A stretch of DNA of 64,000 nt from Salvia splendens (Eukaryota; Streptophyta; Magnoliopsida; Lamiales; Lamiaceae). Position numbers and translations under genes: made by a program. The DNA is taken from contig NC_056033.1 in assembly GCF_004379255.2 (NCBI RefSeq), forward strand, positions 40,946,719 through 41,010,718, given 5' to 3'. The notes beneath the pieces are model-generated. The model did no database searches. It saw only the letters and a list, made by a program, of their open reading frames with translations, and was not told where the DNA came from. Shown one piece after another: positions 33,715 through 47,332 of this stretch (positions are counted from its first letter, which is position 1; the number at the start of each line of letters is the position of its first letter).

Positions 33715-35125
33715 TCATAATAATCGAGACTCTATTGCATACTCAATCCGTCCACGATATTATTAAGTTCAAATTTTAATGCACAACTAATAAAGCTGAA
33801 GAAAAAAATGATTAAGTAAAAGATTAAGATAAAATGTAATATAAAAGTTTTCATAAATAAAATTAACACTAATTTTGGTGGGCAAACTAAAATAAAAAAA
33901 TATGAGTATCTTTTATGCATGGATTTAATACGTATTTAATAGCTATGATTTATTTGTAATTTGGGTAGACGGACCCAAATTTCTAAAAGTTATGTCTGTT
34001 TTGTAGTACTTACAAGATAAAAAAGTCATGTTGTTGACCTTATCAGAGTATCGCAGACATCTAATTTACGCTAATAATTTTAATTAAGTATATTCTCATG
34101 AGACCATCAAATTTGTTTATGAGACCATCAAATTTAAAAAGTACACGAAAATTTAAATTCATACTCTTCTTTTATTCATCCATTTATTTATACAGTTTAT
34201 TTTTTGTTTTGAATTGATGATGAACTATCTATAGTAGATAGTCTTTAAAAAGGTTGTTTTAGGTTTCACGCTTGCTATTTTGTGTTTTTTGCACACTATT
34301 TGCTTCTTAGTTCGGCGTATATATGGATTAACATGGACTAAAATATTATCAATTGCATCATGCACTTGCAAACAGATAAACATTTAATCACTCAATTATT
34401 GTATAATTAATTCTAGTAATCATGATTTGGTCAGAATTCAATTAGTGACTGCGCCTTATTTATTCAGTTTCAAGCTTTGACTATTTAATTGATTTTGAAA
34501 AAATGTTTGACGTCTAAAAACAGCTATGATGCGTGAGATATGAAATTGCAACTACAAGGGAAAGATTACGACCACAAAATGCTCATATTTTAATTAAGTC
34601 AAATCATATAATAAGATATTTATAATAGTTGGTGACATTAAATTAAATTATTTTAAAGTAAAATTGAGGGGATTAAGCTAAACTGATTAACAATGTGTTT
34701 GATTTTTACAGTTAATAATGATTCTAGAAGAGTCATTTTCTGAAGTGCTGTTTTTATTATTATTTATTTATTAATTAATTATATTATGCTATATTATAAA
34801 GTATTTTCAATATTATGTGACAATCGTGAGCTATCCTAAATAGTTGGCTCATCATGGTATTAATTTATCCAATCTGTAATTCGTTGCTGTTATTTAATGT
34901 CGAAATTATTGTCTTTATGTGTTTGGTTGGCCAAAATACATTGAAATATTATATTAATGTATGCCTAACAATCTTTTTGAGTTACTGATTGAATTAATTT
35001 CATTAAATTTTTACATGAGTTTTTTTAGTTGTGGCCATAAAAGTAAAATATACAATTTGAACTAAGAATTGTATGAGCTATATATTTATAACAATTAAAT
35101 AACAAGTTATATATGTCCATATGAT
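33715..35125. other. AT-rich intergenic DNA, no gene seen
   Basis: ACTCAATCCGTCCACGATATTATTAAG (about 33740) is a stray half Stowaway end. GAGACCATCAAATTT is repeated at about 34100 and 34121. Nothing else was recognised. Confidence 0.45.
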
Positions 35126-35378
35126 ACTCACTTCGTTCCACAATAATTGTCACTCTTATTGTGGACACGGATTTTAAGATATGTAAAGAAAGTTGGTTGG
35201 AAAAGTTAGTGAAACGTGAGACCCACTTTTTTAGATTGGTTTTATAATAAAATATGAGTGAAGTGAGTTAGTGGAATGTGCGACCTATTTACTATTTATG
35301 CTAAAAATAAAGTGTGATAATTATTGTGGACGGACCGAAATGGAAAAGCGCGACAATTATTGTGGGATGAAGGGTGGA
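35126..35378. mobile_element. Stowaway MITE
   Basis: The left end TACTCACTTCGTTCCACAATAATTGTCAC pairs with the right end GCGACAATTATTGTGGGATGAAGGGTGGA. A second internal right-end copy, GTGATAATTATTGTGGACGGACCG, lies 30 bp inside. The body (GTTAGTGAAACGTGAGACCCAC) is shared with the copies at 11.5 and 53.7 kb. Confidence 0.8.
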
Positions 35379-36150
35379 ATGATATTAGGACTCCTTTCAC
35401 CAAATTTAGTGTATGACATGTGAGATTTCGATAGTTGTAATTTTGCAAACAAAATTAGGTGTTATGACATTTTGTTTGATTTTTTTGCGGTGCAAAACAT
35501 TCAAGATAATAAAATAAACAATAAAATAACTAGTCAGAAGTAAAAGAAGAAAACTGCATTAAATAATTTGACTCTGGAGATAAATATTGGAGCTGCCATG
35601 TATATTGATATATTTATTACACCTATCTCAACTACCATTGAATATTTGTTTGACTTCCAACAATAAATTGGAGTTCTAAATATAAGCTAAATTGAAACCT
35701 CTTACAATTTTCTTATTGTATTATGATATTTATTTTGTTGAGTAAAAGTTTACGTCACAAATCACAATATCTATCATCAATTTAAAAAATACTACTTCTA
35801 TCTATAAAAAATATTTTTAACAATGAACAACACGAATTTAAATAAAAAATTAATAAAATATAACAAAAAAAATTGATAATTAATCTATAGAAAATACAGG
35901 AAAACTGGTTTGAATTTTAAATGAGCATGCTGACATTTTTGGCCAACGGTGTAGGATTTAGCATCGAAAACTCGAACCAAATCGTCAAATACTCACGTTG
36001 ACTAGAAGTAATGGTTTCGGCTTTGTGCGGAAACTACGGCGAAGTTTAGAGTGAGAAGATGCGCGGAACACGTGGGTATCACGTGTGGGGACACAATCTC
36101 TATTTTGCGGCGCCACTCTCTCTGTTTATTATCGAAAATGATTTTAAGAA
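35379..36150. other. Intergenic DNA with a double G-box
   Basis: Mostly AT-rich and non-coding. Near 35985-36120 the GC content rises, and two CACGTG G-boxes occur 11 bp apart (36069-36074 and 36080-36085). I see no gene next to them. Confidence 0.45.
36069..36085. promoter_or_regulatory. Double G-box (CACGTG x2)
   Basis: Two CACGTG palindromes, one helical turn apart, in the context ACACGTGGG and TCACGTGTGG, which also match ABA-response elements (ACGTGG/T). bZIP and bHLH factors bind such sites. They lie about 4.7 kb upstream of the AP2/ERF TATA box, too far for an ordinary proximal promoter. Confidence 0.35.
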
Positions 36151-36536
36151 TAATGCTATGCGGCCACATTATGGCCAGCCATAAATTAAGTAAATAACAA
36201 AAAAAATTGATTTTTTTTCAAATTTTTGGTTTATTACTATTTGATTTTACTTTTATATCGTCTTCATTATATGTTGCTCAACATGTTAGTGTTGTTCTTT
36301 CGTAGTTTTTGCTCAACTTATTACTACTGTCATTTCTTGATTGTTGCTCAACGTATACAGTAATTCGTGATATTAATGTGTTTTACGTAATGGAATTCAA
36401 AGATAAGTATCAACTCACAAGTCCATTCACACACATATAAGTTTATATCGGTAATTCTAATTTTTTTATACATGTAAATGGACTAAGTTAACTTTTTATG
36501 GCCGGCCACATTATGGCCATTTAGCATCACTCGATT
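36151..36536. mobile_element. MITE with AATGTGG(C/T)CGGCCATAAA ends (copy 2, inverted)
   Basis: The left end GCTATGCGGCCACATTATGGCCAGCCATAAA and right end TTTATGGCCGGCCACATTATGGCCATTTAGCATC are inverted repeats. The body is the reverse complement of the element at 31.47-31.85 kb (GTCATTTCTTGATTGTTGCTCAAC, CTTTCGTAGTTTTTGCTCAAC). The two copies are about 4.3 kb apart in opposite orientation. Confidence 0.8.
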
Positions 36537-39500
36537 CTTAATTGTCATTTTACAATGAGCTCTATAATAAATCGGAGTACTACATAAATATACTTGTATT
36601 ATACAGTACATAATAGATTTACGTGAAATTATCAAACAAAACTTTTCCTAACTTATAGTTTTGAAAAACTAATGTTGTCTCTTATCCAATTACTTACTAG
36701 TATAATAAACGAATGTACTATTTTCGTAATACACAATGCATTTAATTAGTTCGTATATGTGAAGACTGAACTTTCAACCTATTGATTGAAAAAAAAGTTT
36801 CAGTGATTTAAGTTGCGATTCATCGTCTGATGATTCAAATTCTTTACTTGTTAATTAAATAAATGTTTTATTAATTAAGTTATGATTTATCGTTAGATAA
36901 TTTGAACCTGCGACATGTTGATTGGAAATAAACATTAAAGATAAATGTACATAAATTGTACATGTACATAATACCTTTAATTTTTAGATATGATTGAATT
37001 AAATTAAACATTTGTCTTGTATATTATTCCGTAGCAATAAGAAAAAAATAATATGGAAATTTTATATCAGATTTTAACATGATTTCGAGCTTGATTTGAA
37101 TTAATTATATACTAGTGTTTAGTAAAAAAAATAAAAAAAATCTTAAATATGCAAATATTTAAATTAAATTTTGAATTTTTTCTGAATTTTCGGAAATGGT
37201 AAGCATGTAGTAGTTGATTTTAAATTAATTAATATTTATAATCTGATTTTAATATAAAATATTAAAAAAATCAATTATATATAATAATTTATGCACATTT
37301 ATAACTACCCATAACTCCATAAAGGCATAACTTACTAGTACTCCCTAATTAAGTTGTGATTCTTCAAATAGAATAAGATGTTTGGGTAGTTGACCGGAAA
37401 TTAAGGAATTTCAGACAAAAGCCCTCAACTAAATGGCATATCTTCAAAACCCCTCGTTTGACTTTCAAATTATAATATTACTACTAATTTTCCAATACAT
37501 TGTATGTATCTACCCAAATCTTCATATCAAATTATTTAAATACTGGTAATTAATATTTCTGACAGCATTTACTTAGAAATGGGCCAATTGTACGCATTCA
37601 TTTCAAGGAGTGAACAATAAGAGGAGATGACTAATGAATGACAGATTTCTTCAAAAGAATTATTCAAGTCCATGTGTTAATGTCAAACTAGCTTTGAATC
37701 CATATTTTATAGACTTTGGAACTTAGAGTTTATTTCAACAAAAATTACTACGATTGAAATAAAAATAATTGTTTTATTGATTTATCTATTATAATCAATG
37801 AAAAATACCAATCAGACAAGGGCAGACGCAGAAAAAGTTAATAGTAAGAACTGCCGGTATGAATTTGTTTTTCAATAATAGTGGTTTGGCAAGGGCTTAA
37901 CACAATTTTCTAAGATTTTTAAAAATTTAGAAGTAGAAAAATAATAAAAAAACATGAATTTGAGTAAGGGCTTAAGCCAAACCCTTACCCAAGAGCCAAG
38001 TGTGTTCAGGATCAAATCGAATCTCAGACCGATTACAGATAAATTGATAACCGATCACCGATCGATTTCAATTATATCCACCTTGAAAAACGGTATTATT
38101 GCCCCTAATTATGTCAATCATGTGGGTCATTATTATAGCATAACAATAAAACGGATTTGATGAATTGATTTCTTATAATTTGAATTTCATTATGAATAAT
38201 GATCATATAAGGTGGAAAAGACCCGTAACGTAACGTGATACACAAATGCGAACATTTCACGAAATATGCTGTGATCGCTAAACGTATTTTTTATTACAAT
38301 TTGAATATCACTAAACGCATACTTATATACAATTCTATACTACCAATTATTGCCAAAATTGTTAGTTGAGGGATGATGGTGGTTGAAGTATCTTGTGAAT
38401 ATGTGATTCATTCACGTTGAGTGAATACATTTTTTTGTGGTGTTTGTAGGTTATTTAATATTAAAAAAAAGTATTTATATTGAATAAACACATTACACAT
38501 GCAAACAAATGGTATTTGCCTTGGTAAATTAAAAATCGTGCTTCACTCTTACCAATTCACATAATTAATGCTCCTACAAGTTGATAATATTTTGTTTCAT
38601 TGGACTTCGAGATCAAGCGTGTGTATATTGTGTATTGGCTGTCTTAATTAATTATCAATTAGGAGTATAATTTCTTTAATCCCAATCCTATTTGCATCAA
38701 ATTTATGGATTATATATTTGCACCCTTTTTATATTTGAAGTGATTATTAATTTAGTACTCCATGAAAAAAGTGTACAAACAAAAAATCCATAAATTAATA
38801 AAGTAATTCTAATTTGCGCCAAATTTCCATTCGTCCCTTTCCGATGATAAGTCAAAATTGATTATCAAAGTATCATAAATAAAATAAAATTATACTAAAA
38901 CAGTAACATTTCATTGAATTGTCATTTTCACCAGAAGTTTCTGATCACGTCACTGTATGCTAGAAGGGTTTGAATTATAATTTGTCCTTTACACGACAAT
39001 GCATGTGATATGGTTGATGTTTGCATAACTTGTAATTATCTAATTATAAAGACCAATTTTAGTTATTTAGTCAAATTAATGTAGGGCTAATACTACATCA
39101 AAACATTAAATGTACATGCAATTTCCTTGACAAAATCACGAGTGGCGTAGTAAAAAACAATTACTACTAGTGGAGTACTATAATTTTACGCTAATTTTAT
39201 TATTTGAAAAAGTTTATGAAAAATAATATTTTTTTATTTATTTCTAAATTCATGTCATATTCTGACAAGTCCATTTTCGTGGTTTGAAGATCACCCACAA
39301 GTCACAATTCAGAGAGCATTTTTAATAATTTAAAAAATATTTATATATTAAGTATGTTCTTATATTGAAAAGGAAGTAAAAAGATTTTGCTAGCTGTATA
39401 TGGATTATCTTACGTTATATTCATCGAAAAGTGAGCCTTTTAATATGAAAGGTGCATGCATTTTATCGATAGTGCATGATTATGAAATAAACCATTCAAT

Positions 39501-41180
39501 ACAACTAACAAAATACGAAGAAAAGAAATCAAAGCTATAAACAGTAGTAGTATTTTAATGAGTGCTAGACTATACGTTGCTTGAAAAATGGAAGATGTAA
39601 GAATTTTGAAGTTGGAAAAGAAATAGATGGAAAAGGCCCATTTTTTACATTATAACGAGTTTTAAACTCTTTGTCTTTGCTTAAGTACATATTGTGGTGT
39701 CATTAATTCTACCATAGTAGTATGACAACATATTATTCTCACTTTTAATCTTGGTTACCGGAAATAACCGTTTTTAGATAATTTAGGAAATTTTTTACAT
39801 ACATAAACTAAATGTGAAATTTACTTCATCGCAAGTCGTAGGTGGTAAAAATAAGCACACTATTGGGAAAACAACACTTTCAAAATTCTTAATTTGATTA
39901 ATCTCAAGATTAAGCGGTTCGGGTCAAATTATCTCCATCTAATCTTCAATCTGCAATCTTATGACTCGAAAATCATATATAGATTTAAATGTTAACACGT
40001 TTTCACATTTTGCTATAAATGAATGAGTAGCAAGTGTTGTGTGGTAGGGGACACTAAAATGTGGCTTGTGTCATTTTCATGCCTTTTGAAGTAATTGTTC
40101 AATGCTTCTTTTTTATAACTCGTTGTTAATTGTGTGTAAATATATACACCACACGAAATTGTGTTAGGTAATGTTGAAAATTGTATTCCATTTTGTAGTG
40201 GTTATTAATCTCACTCTATGCAAATCGAATTGTTTACATAACGTTGTCTTAACTATTTACATAGTTATTATTTAAATAATAATGTAGTAATATTAAAGTT
40301 AAATACAGTTGGAATCATACATTTTGCTGACTTGGCTTTCACGGAAAATTATTCCACTATTATGTGCAATCAGTAGCTTATCCTTAATTTTTGATTCGAG
40401 AGTGAAATCATAACAAATATACTAACTAATTTATAACAGTAAAAAATAGTAAAAGTATTACATCTTGAAACTAAAGCACGTTAGTATTTTCTTGAATTTG
40501 ATAGTATTTTTTGTAGCAATACACACTAGTATTTAAAATCAAAGAGCTGCCAAACATTTAGATTGTTTTCACATTTTATTTGATTTTTCTTGGACTCAAG
40601 TGTATCATTGATCAGTGATGATCACTACTTCACCTTCTCGTGCAACTGGAAAAACTGAATGTGTGATCGGACGATATATTAGTATACGAATATTTTTTTC
40701 ATAATAATATGTTAGTTTTAGATTTTTAAAAATTATAAATTTTTTCTGTCATAGCAATAAATTGGGATGTGCCCATTTGACTAAAAGTTATCTTACCCAC
40801 GAAATATGTAGGGGCCAGACAATAGAACCTCTTTGGAAAGGGCTCAATAATTCTTTCTACTTCGAAAAATCAATTAATATCACTTCTTTTTGTAAATTAT
40901 ATTGTTTCAGACTCTTAAAAAAAATAAAAATAATATTAAATGTCGGCAGGAAACATAGTTACCTATGTCACTACCACATATGGTCACAACCAATAAAAAT
41001 ATGTCAATATTTATAGTGAAATGAATCAGCACGGAAGTCTTTTTATTGCGTTTGAGTTGCTACAAAATATGATCCAACTCATTTTAATAAACTTTTTTAG
41101 TTTTAAATTAGAGTCATTTCATATTATCTTCAACTACCCTTAGACTGTTTATAGTAAAGTAATATTCCATCTTAAAGGAG
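36537..41180. other. Gene-free AT-rich intergenic DNA
   Basis: About 4.6 kb of simple AT-rich sequence. Open frames of 68-84 codons (for example 37954-38160 and 40762-41016) have no recognisable motif. No RNA gene and no MITE with paired ends was found. Confidence 0.5.
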
Positions 41181-41406
41181 TACTCCCTCCGTTCCTTGTT
41201 AATAGAGGCATTTCTTTTCGGCACGGAGTTTAAGAATAGTGTGTTAAATGGATGGTGAAAAAAGTAAGAGAGAGTAAAGTAAGAGAGATGAAGAGAGAAT
41301 AAAGTAAAAAGAAGAATTACTTTTTGCTAAAAATAGAAATGACTCAATTAACTTGGAACTTCCCAAAATAGAAAAATGACTCTATTAACATGGAACGGAG
41401 GGAGTA
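41181..41406. mobile_element. Stowaway MITE
   Basis: TACTCCCTCCGTTCCTTGTTAATAGAG at the left and CTCTATTAACATGGAACGGAGGGAGTA at the right form a long inverted repeat with TA borders. The internal purine-rich tract (GTAAGAGAGAGTAAAGTAAGAGAG) is typical of the family. There is no ORF. Confidence 0.93.
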
Positions 41407-41999
41407 CTTTTTTTATGCATTTGATTTGAAGTTTTGAACCACTTATCTTATGAATATTTTCCGATATCACACCTTCGTGAATGTAAATACAAGTCCAAAA
41501 TACCATCTAATTACTTTAATCACAATTTTTTCACAATTAGGTATATACCCGCTTCGACTTTGGAGTCTTTTGCCAACCTCAAAAATTAACATCTTGTAAA
41601 ATGTGATGTCAAAAATTTATCATTTGTCAAAGTGAGAGCATATATAAATTAGCAAGCGAACTTCAAATCAAAGGGCAAAAAGTAATTCGCAAAAAAGATA
41701 AGGTTATGAATCTAAGAGATACATTACTTGCACATTCGAAAATTTAAGATCAATTACGAAATTATTCGTTATGATCGACAATTCAATTTTTTGGCAAAGT
41801 AAAGAAAACAAAGCAAAGAAAGACAATTATAGAATTTATATTACTAATATATACACAAGCGACAAACTGTTCTCATTTACAGAACAAGCACAAACAACAA
41901 TTTACATCTGCAAAATTTTTCTTCATTTTTTTTTCTGCATAATAAAAATCACAGAAACCAACCATCCAGAGCAAAAGGCTACGATCTCATCTTTTAGAA

Positions 42000-44900
42000 C
42001 TAAAAGATGCAGTTAAGGTAGCTGTCATAACTTCTCCTATTGAACTCCAACAAACTGCCATATGTCCGGTCTGAAACGCCAACAAACAAGGCGTCTGCAT
42101 CCGGGCTGAAGGAGATGCCGGCTATTTCACCAAACAGGTCGATCTCCTGCCCTGCTGCATAGTCTGATTTCGTGTCAAACACATGCACGAAGTCGGCTGG
42201 CTCAGCCATGGCCATGAACCGGCCATCTGATGTAAACCGGATGGTCCTGATAGCACCCATCCTCCCCTTGAGCACCTGCACGGACTCAGATAGGTTCCTC
42301 ACGTCCCACAACCTGCACGTCGTGTCTTGGTTCCCCGTGGCCAAAATGTTGCCATCTGGGTGCCAGGCTGACGCAAACGAGTAGTCCAGGTGCCCTTTTA
42401 GGTTGCTGACAACCTGCAGTTTAAGTGCTAAGAACATGAGCCCCAGACTTATTTGCATCATAAGGTTAAGCATTCGTGTCGTTTATTTAGCAGAAACTGA
42501 CCTTCCCCGATTGAGCGTCTGCTAGTAAACATTCGGGGCTGTCACCAAGAACTGCAAGCAACTTCCCATCCGGACTCGCGGAGATGTTCTGCGGTCAAAC
42601 CAACATAAGAATGGGGTTGAAAGACACTGGCATATTTTAGGAAGTGGCTAGAGCTTCACTTACATTGACAGACCATGGGAACGTGAAACGATTCAGGCAT
42701 AAGAAGTTTCCACCATCCAAAACCCTCACTTGGGCATCATTGTTCGCAGTGATAACCCTCATCGCACCACTGGGGTTGTGATACACATCGACAGAATTGG
42801 TGATAGCGTTCTCATCAGTGGCTACTTTAGTGCAGAAGGCTACCCCAGGTTGATTTAGATACTGCATCCACAGAAAACATACATGTTAACAAAAAGTGAG
42901 CTCGGGGACTAACATAAAATGGCGAAGGGAATAACAAATATACCTTGCACATAACCTCTCCTTGGAAACCACCGGCCACCATTAGGTTGTCCTTCACGGC
43001 CATGGTGCTTATTTGAACTCGTGAAAGAGTCTGAGCCATAGATCCAGGGGAGTTCTGTCAACATAAACTAGTATGTCAAACGCCAAACCCCGTAGTAATT
43101 TTAAGGTACATGATAAGGTGCTAGGAGATGGAACTGACCAGGGTTGGTACAATAGGCCGAGCAACATTAAGTACTTCTCGACTCTTCCTGAGCATGGATG
43201 ACCAGTGCATCACAGAGTAATTTTGGGTCAGATACACGTCGTGCTTTGAGGTTGCCCATAGTAGGTTCCTCAGCTGAAATGGTGAGAACACAAGCAGTTA
43301 GTTGGCATTCACAACCATAGCCCAATTCTTCTAAGAAAATCAAGGAAACAACCACAATTTTCACCATATAGGCAAAACAATTTAAAGAAGAGACACAAGG
43401 TTACATCGAAATCTAAATAATTAAGAATTCGCAAGGGCAAAAAAGATTACGCCAGAGATGTGCATCAGTAGTTGAAGAACTGGTTTGTACACAATCAAGT
43501 CATTATTCTACAGAGAAACCACAGCAAATGCGTTTTGCTGTTAGCTTTGCAACACTAATGTTTAACCAAGCAAAACAATGTGTGACTGTGACATTATACA
43601 ACAGAAATGGCACACAAAGTTGCAAGTGTCTGAGAGCACCAAGGTTCACTGAAAAGTTTTTTGGTAACATATAGAGATCACAAATAACACATAACACCCA
43701 CTGTTAGACTTCCAAAACAAATGCAAAGTAGTCTATACGCATTTATGGGGAAAGAAAAACAAAAATATGAACTTATTAAGGTGACAATCAATTAACTGTG
43801 AACACCAGAGTACGGAGTAGATGAATGCCCGAACAGAGGGGGGTCCAGAAAAAAAACAAAAATATGAACTTATTAAGGTGACAATCAATTAACTGTGAAC
43901 ACCAGAGTATGGAGTAGATGAATGCCCGAACAGAGGGGGGTCCAGATGAAAACACATCTCACAACACAAGGTAGCACAAAAGATTAACGCTAAGAACAGT
44001 TTACAGTTGAAACAACGTTAAAAATGGCATACAACTGGAAAATAAACCTATTATCTCAAATAGTTATGACTAGTATAGTCAATATAATGAGAGTCAGCCG
44101 TCCATGAGCAATGAGATTCCCAAGGAAGACAAGTAATGCCAAGACGCAAACACAGTGAAGTTGTAAACAAAAGTGCACCAGATAAAGGAAGAACATGGAC
44201 GGATGCCAAGTGTTCAGATCACAATGGTGTATCCAGACGAATGCAAAGAAATAACGACAAAGAAAGCTGGCCAGCAATTAAAAGGACGTATAACTCAGTC
44301 CTGATAAACCCCCCACACAATACTACTCATAAATGCTAAGTTAATCCCCCATCATACCATATGGAACGTGTCTTTTACTGCGCCAGCTGCTCAGATAAAA
44401 CTGCAATGCTGCTTCTAAGGCTGAAGTGAAGAAGTAGCAATCCCGTTCCATGGGTTAAATTATAAGGCAGTTGAGATATATGTTAGTCTAACCAGAATAC
44501 TTAGTAGAAGTAAGTCTGAATGACAGAAATTCGTGTTAACTAGATAACTCTACAAATGCACAAATGCCTGAAGAACATCAATCACCAGTTATTTAGTTAC
44601 ATGGTTAACTAAGAGGAAATGAAAACACTAAAGAATACAATAGAGGACTCCACAAGAAAACTCATCCTCTAAAACGAGATCATACAACAAAACTAAAGTT
44701 GAGTTAGACATGGTCACCTATGAAGTGTCAAAAACTAGCAAAACAAAAGCAATATAAGGAATGCTAAAAAATTTTGAAGTCGCAATTTCATGGAAACATC
44801 AAAAGAAATAAATTGTTTGTGAAGTCGCACATGTTGCCTACACTTCCAGTCTATGTAAAGAAGAATTATATGCTCACCTAAGCAGGTTTCAGAAACAAAG

Positions 44901-46467
44901 TGGTTTCATAACCTGGTATGTGGTAACAATCACTCAATATGGCACCTCCCATTTGCTATAACAGATCTTCTACTATAAATTTATTCATGTGAGTCTCGGT
45001 AACATGTTTACAATCTGCACAGAAATGATTCAGTGAAACAAGGCCCCGGCCAATGTTAGTGACCAGGGCAAGGCAAAAAGATAAAATCTAAACCAAACTA
45101 AACTTACATAAACAAGTAATGTTAGTTCACAGCAAATTTGATGGTAAAGGAACTTTTAGCAAAACGTATCTATGAACTCTTCTTTTAATAACAAACCAAC
45201 AAAACAAACCTATGTGAAACCCAAAAAAAAACTATAGTAAATATGCCATATTGAGAACCACTTCAAACAATCAACTATTTTGCTGCTTACATCACATAAG
45301 TGTTGAGAACTTACAGTTAGTAAAATAAAAACGAGGACGACTGGAACTAAGATGCAGATGCAGTGCGTCTAACAACAATAATCAAATGCAACAGGTCACG
45401 AATGTGGATATACTAAAACAAACTTATGCCTTGTGTGGGAAAAAAACAGTAAACAAATACCAAAGAAATTCACGAATAGGACTTCGACAAATAAAATTCA
45501 ACAACCCTCAGAGTCACTATGCAAACAGAGTGATCCGTGGAAGGCCTAAGAGAAAACTACTACTGCAATCACACAGTTACTCATTGCAGAGCCATTCCAG
45601 CCTTCAACCAACCACGCAAAAATATCAACAAAAAAAGGGGAGTAATATGTTGATACATAAGACCAAAATTAAAAAATAAAAATAAAAAAATCCAGTGGAT
45701 CTAATTGACTTAAAGTAATATCAGACACACAGTCGCGGGTGGAATGTAAAACCACAGTCACAAGTTGAGTTTAAAAGAAAAAACCAGACGAGACAATCTA
45801 TCTATACCTGAAAATGGACGATCGTGGATTTGACAAGCCTTGTATTTAACTGGAAATCGTAGAAGTTGTGGCCTTTCTCCACTTTTTTGCACTCCTGCGA
45901 TGGAGAGAGTACATAATCTTAGCAACACAATTAGCAATAGACCAGCAAAGAGAACAACCTCTCATTATGGTTGCAAAACAATATGGTCAACTAGAGTTAT
46001 AATCATTACTCCAAACAATCCAAACATCATATACCTTCTCAAGATCTTCACGACTGAGTGACAGACTCTCATAATTCTTGTATTGCTTCAAACGGGATTC
46101 ACGGTACTCCTCTCTAGTAAAATTGAGCCTTCCCCATGGAATTCCTTGAATATCCTTGCCTTTCTTGACTTCTAAAGCTGATGTATCAGTCATTGGATTG
46201 TTCTGTAACATGATTTTCAAATCAATAATGAAATCAAAAGAAACCATTTCTCAGCTGAAAGGAACAATTTGATATGACGCTTCTTATAAAACTTTCAACA
46301 AAACGGATTATTACCAGCTCAAAATCGTCCTCAAAATCGGAGTCAGATGAGTCACCATCTATGGAACTACTTCCGATCCTCGGAGAATAGTTTTCATCCT
46401 CGAAATCAGTGATGTCGTAGTAATCGTCGACAATATACTCAAGCTCGTGGTTGGGAAATTGCTCCAT
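42000..46467 (-). CDS. WD40-repeat protein (C2A9.03-like), 8 coding exons, 450 aa
   Basis: A plant transducin/WD40 protein of the group usually called 'WD repeat-containing protein C2A9.03-like'; the biochemical role is unknown. Minus-strand exons: 46467-46315, 46202-46035, 45894-45808, 43273-43139, 43054-42944, 42861-42664, 42588-42502, 42413-42000. All introns are GT-AG and phase 0. The first 50 residues are very acidic (YIVDDYYDITDFEDEN, then DGDSSDSDFEDDFEL), followed by GIPWGRLNFTREEYRESRLKQYKNYESL and WD blades. The clearest blade is LKGHLDYSFASAWHPDGNILATGNQDTTCRLWDV; others contain GAIRTIRFTSDGRFMA and GISFSPDADALFVG. The fold is probably a cytosolic or nuclear scaffolding propeller. 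The third intron is 2.5 kb, far longer than the rest. The first ATG in the open frame, after a leader-intron acceptor, is the start. No lesions were seen. Confidence 0.94.
43755..43946. repeat. 97-bp tandem duplication inside WD40-gene intron 3
   Basis: Two copies with a 97-bp period run from ACAAAAATATGAACTTATTAAG to GAACAGAGGGGGGTCCAGA. I see one substitution (GAGTACGGAG versus GAGTATGGAG), so the duplication is recent. It does not touch the splice sites. Confidence 0.93.
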
Positions 46468-46476
46468 TGATTTTCA

Positions 46477-47071
46477 CTATAAAACAGAACCAACCAAACC
46501 AGAAAGAGACCTCCATTAGAATCTCGTAAAGGAATTTCTCAACAACGAAGGTTTAAGGTAAGAAACCCACCCGGAGATAAAAACGTGCAAATAAGCACAA
46601 ACAAACCTAACTCAATCAAATCAATATGATACATAAACAGAGACATCAGCTGCCAAAAACGGCCAAACGCGAGTCCGGTGGTTAAGGAATCATATTTGAA
46701 AAGTAGTACTCCGTAATTAATTAAAAACTCGATCGGATTTAAAAAGCAGAAGAAACAATTGCCAATTTGCCATAAACAAACGTAAATAAGATCAACGGGA
46801 CCAATAACTATTCATGCAAAAAGGTATGGAAATCACACTTAAAATATTCACACACACACAAATTGAGTTTTTAATTTATTCCTTTCCGAATCTGATTGAG
46901 TTATAAGTTTATAACTATTCACACATTAAATCCGCGATCATGAACAGAAGACGTAAAACACAATAAAACAATGAATTCTACCTGACGAGAATCGTATTTA
47001 AAACTAACCAGAAATAGCTAAATCAGGTATATGAAATGAAATACCTCTAAATCAGATTATTAAAAAAATAC
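46477..47071 (-). other. Probable 5' UTR intron of the WD40 gene
   Basis: On the minus strand an acceptor TTTTATAG ends at 46477, nine bases before the ATG, and a donor GAG|GTATTTTTTT starts at 47071. A second equivalent donor, GAG|GTATTTCATT, starts about 28 bases further in. Support is from splice motifs only. Confidence 0.4.
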
Positions 47072-47271
47072 CTCGAAACGCTTCCGTGGACGAACAGTCA
47101 GAAATCGAACGAAAAAACGGGGAGGAGAACAACAGCAACGACAGCAGACTGAGAAATTGGAATCAATCGAATTCAGTGAGATTTCTCGAGCTTCGAGACT
47201 GCTAAGGAGTGTAGTCAGATTTGATTCCGAAGAATGTTAGGGAGAAAATGAGCTAGATGCGAGCGAGAAAA

Positions 47272-47295
47272 CTGTGTGTGTGTGTGTGTGTGTGT
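47272..47295. repeat. GT microsatellite in the WD40-gene leader
   Basis: About eleven GT/TG units in the presumed 5' leader on the sense (minus) strand as CA repeats. Confidence 0.9.
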
Positions 47296-47332
47296 TTGCA
47301 GAGAAGTGAGAAACGGAGAGTTCTTAGTTGTA

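Noticed and set aside
44136..45679. Plus-strand frames inside the WD40-gene region
   Set aside because: They lie in the 2.5-kb intron antisense to the gene, with no recognisable content.
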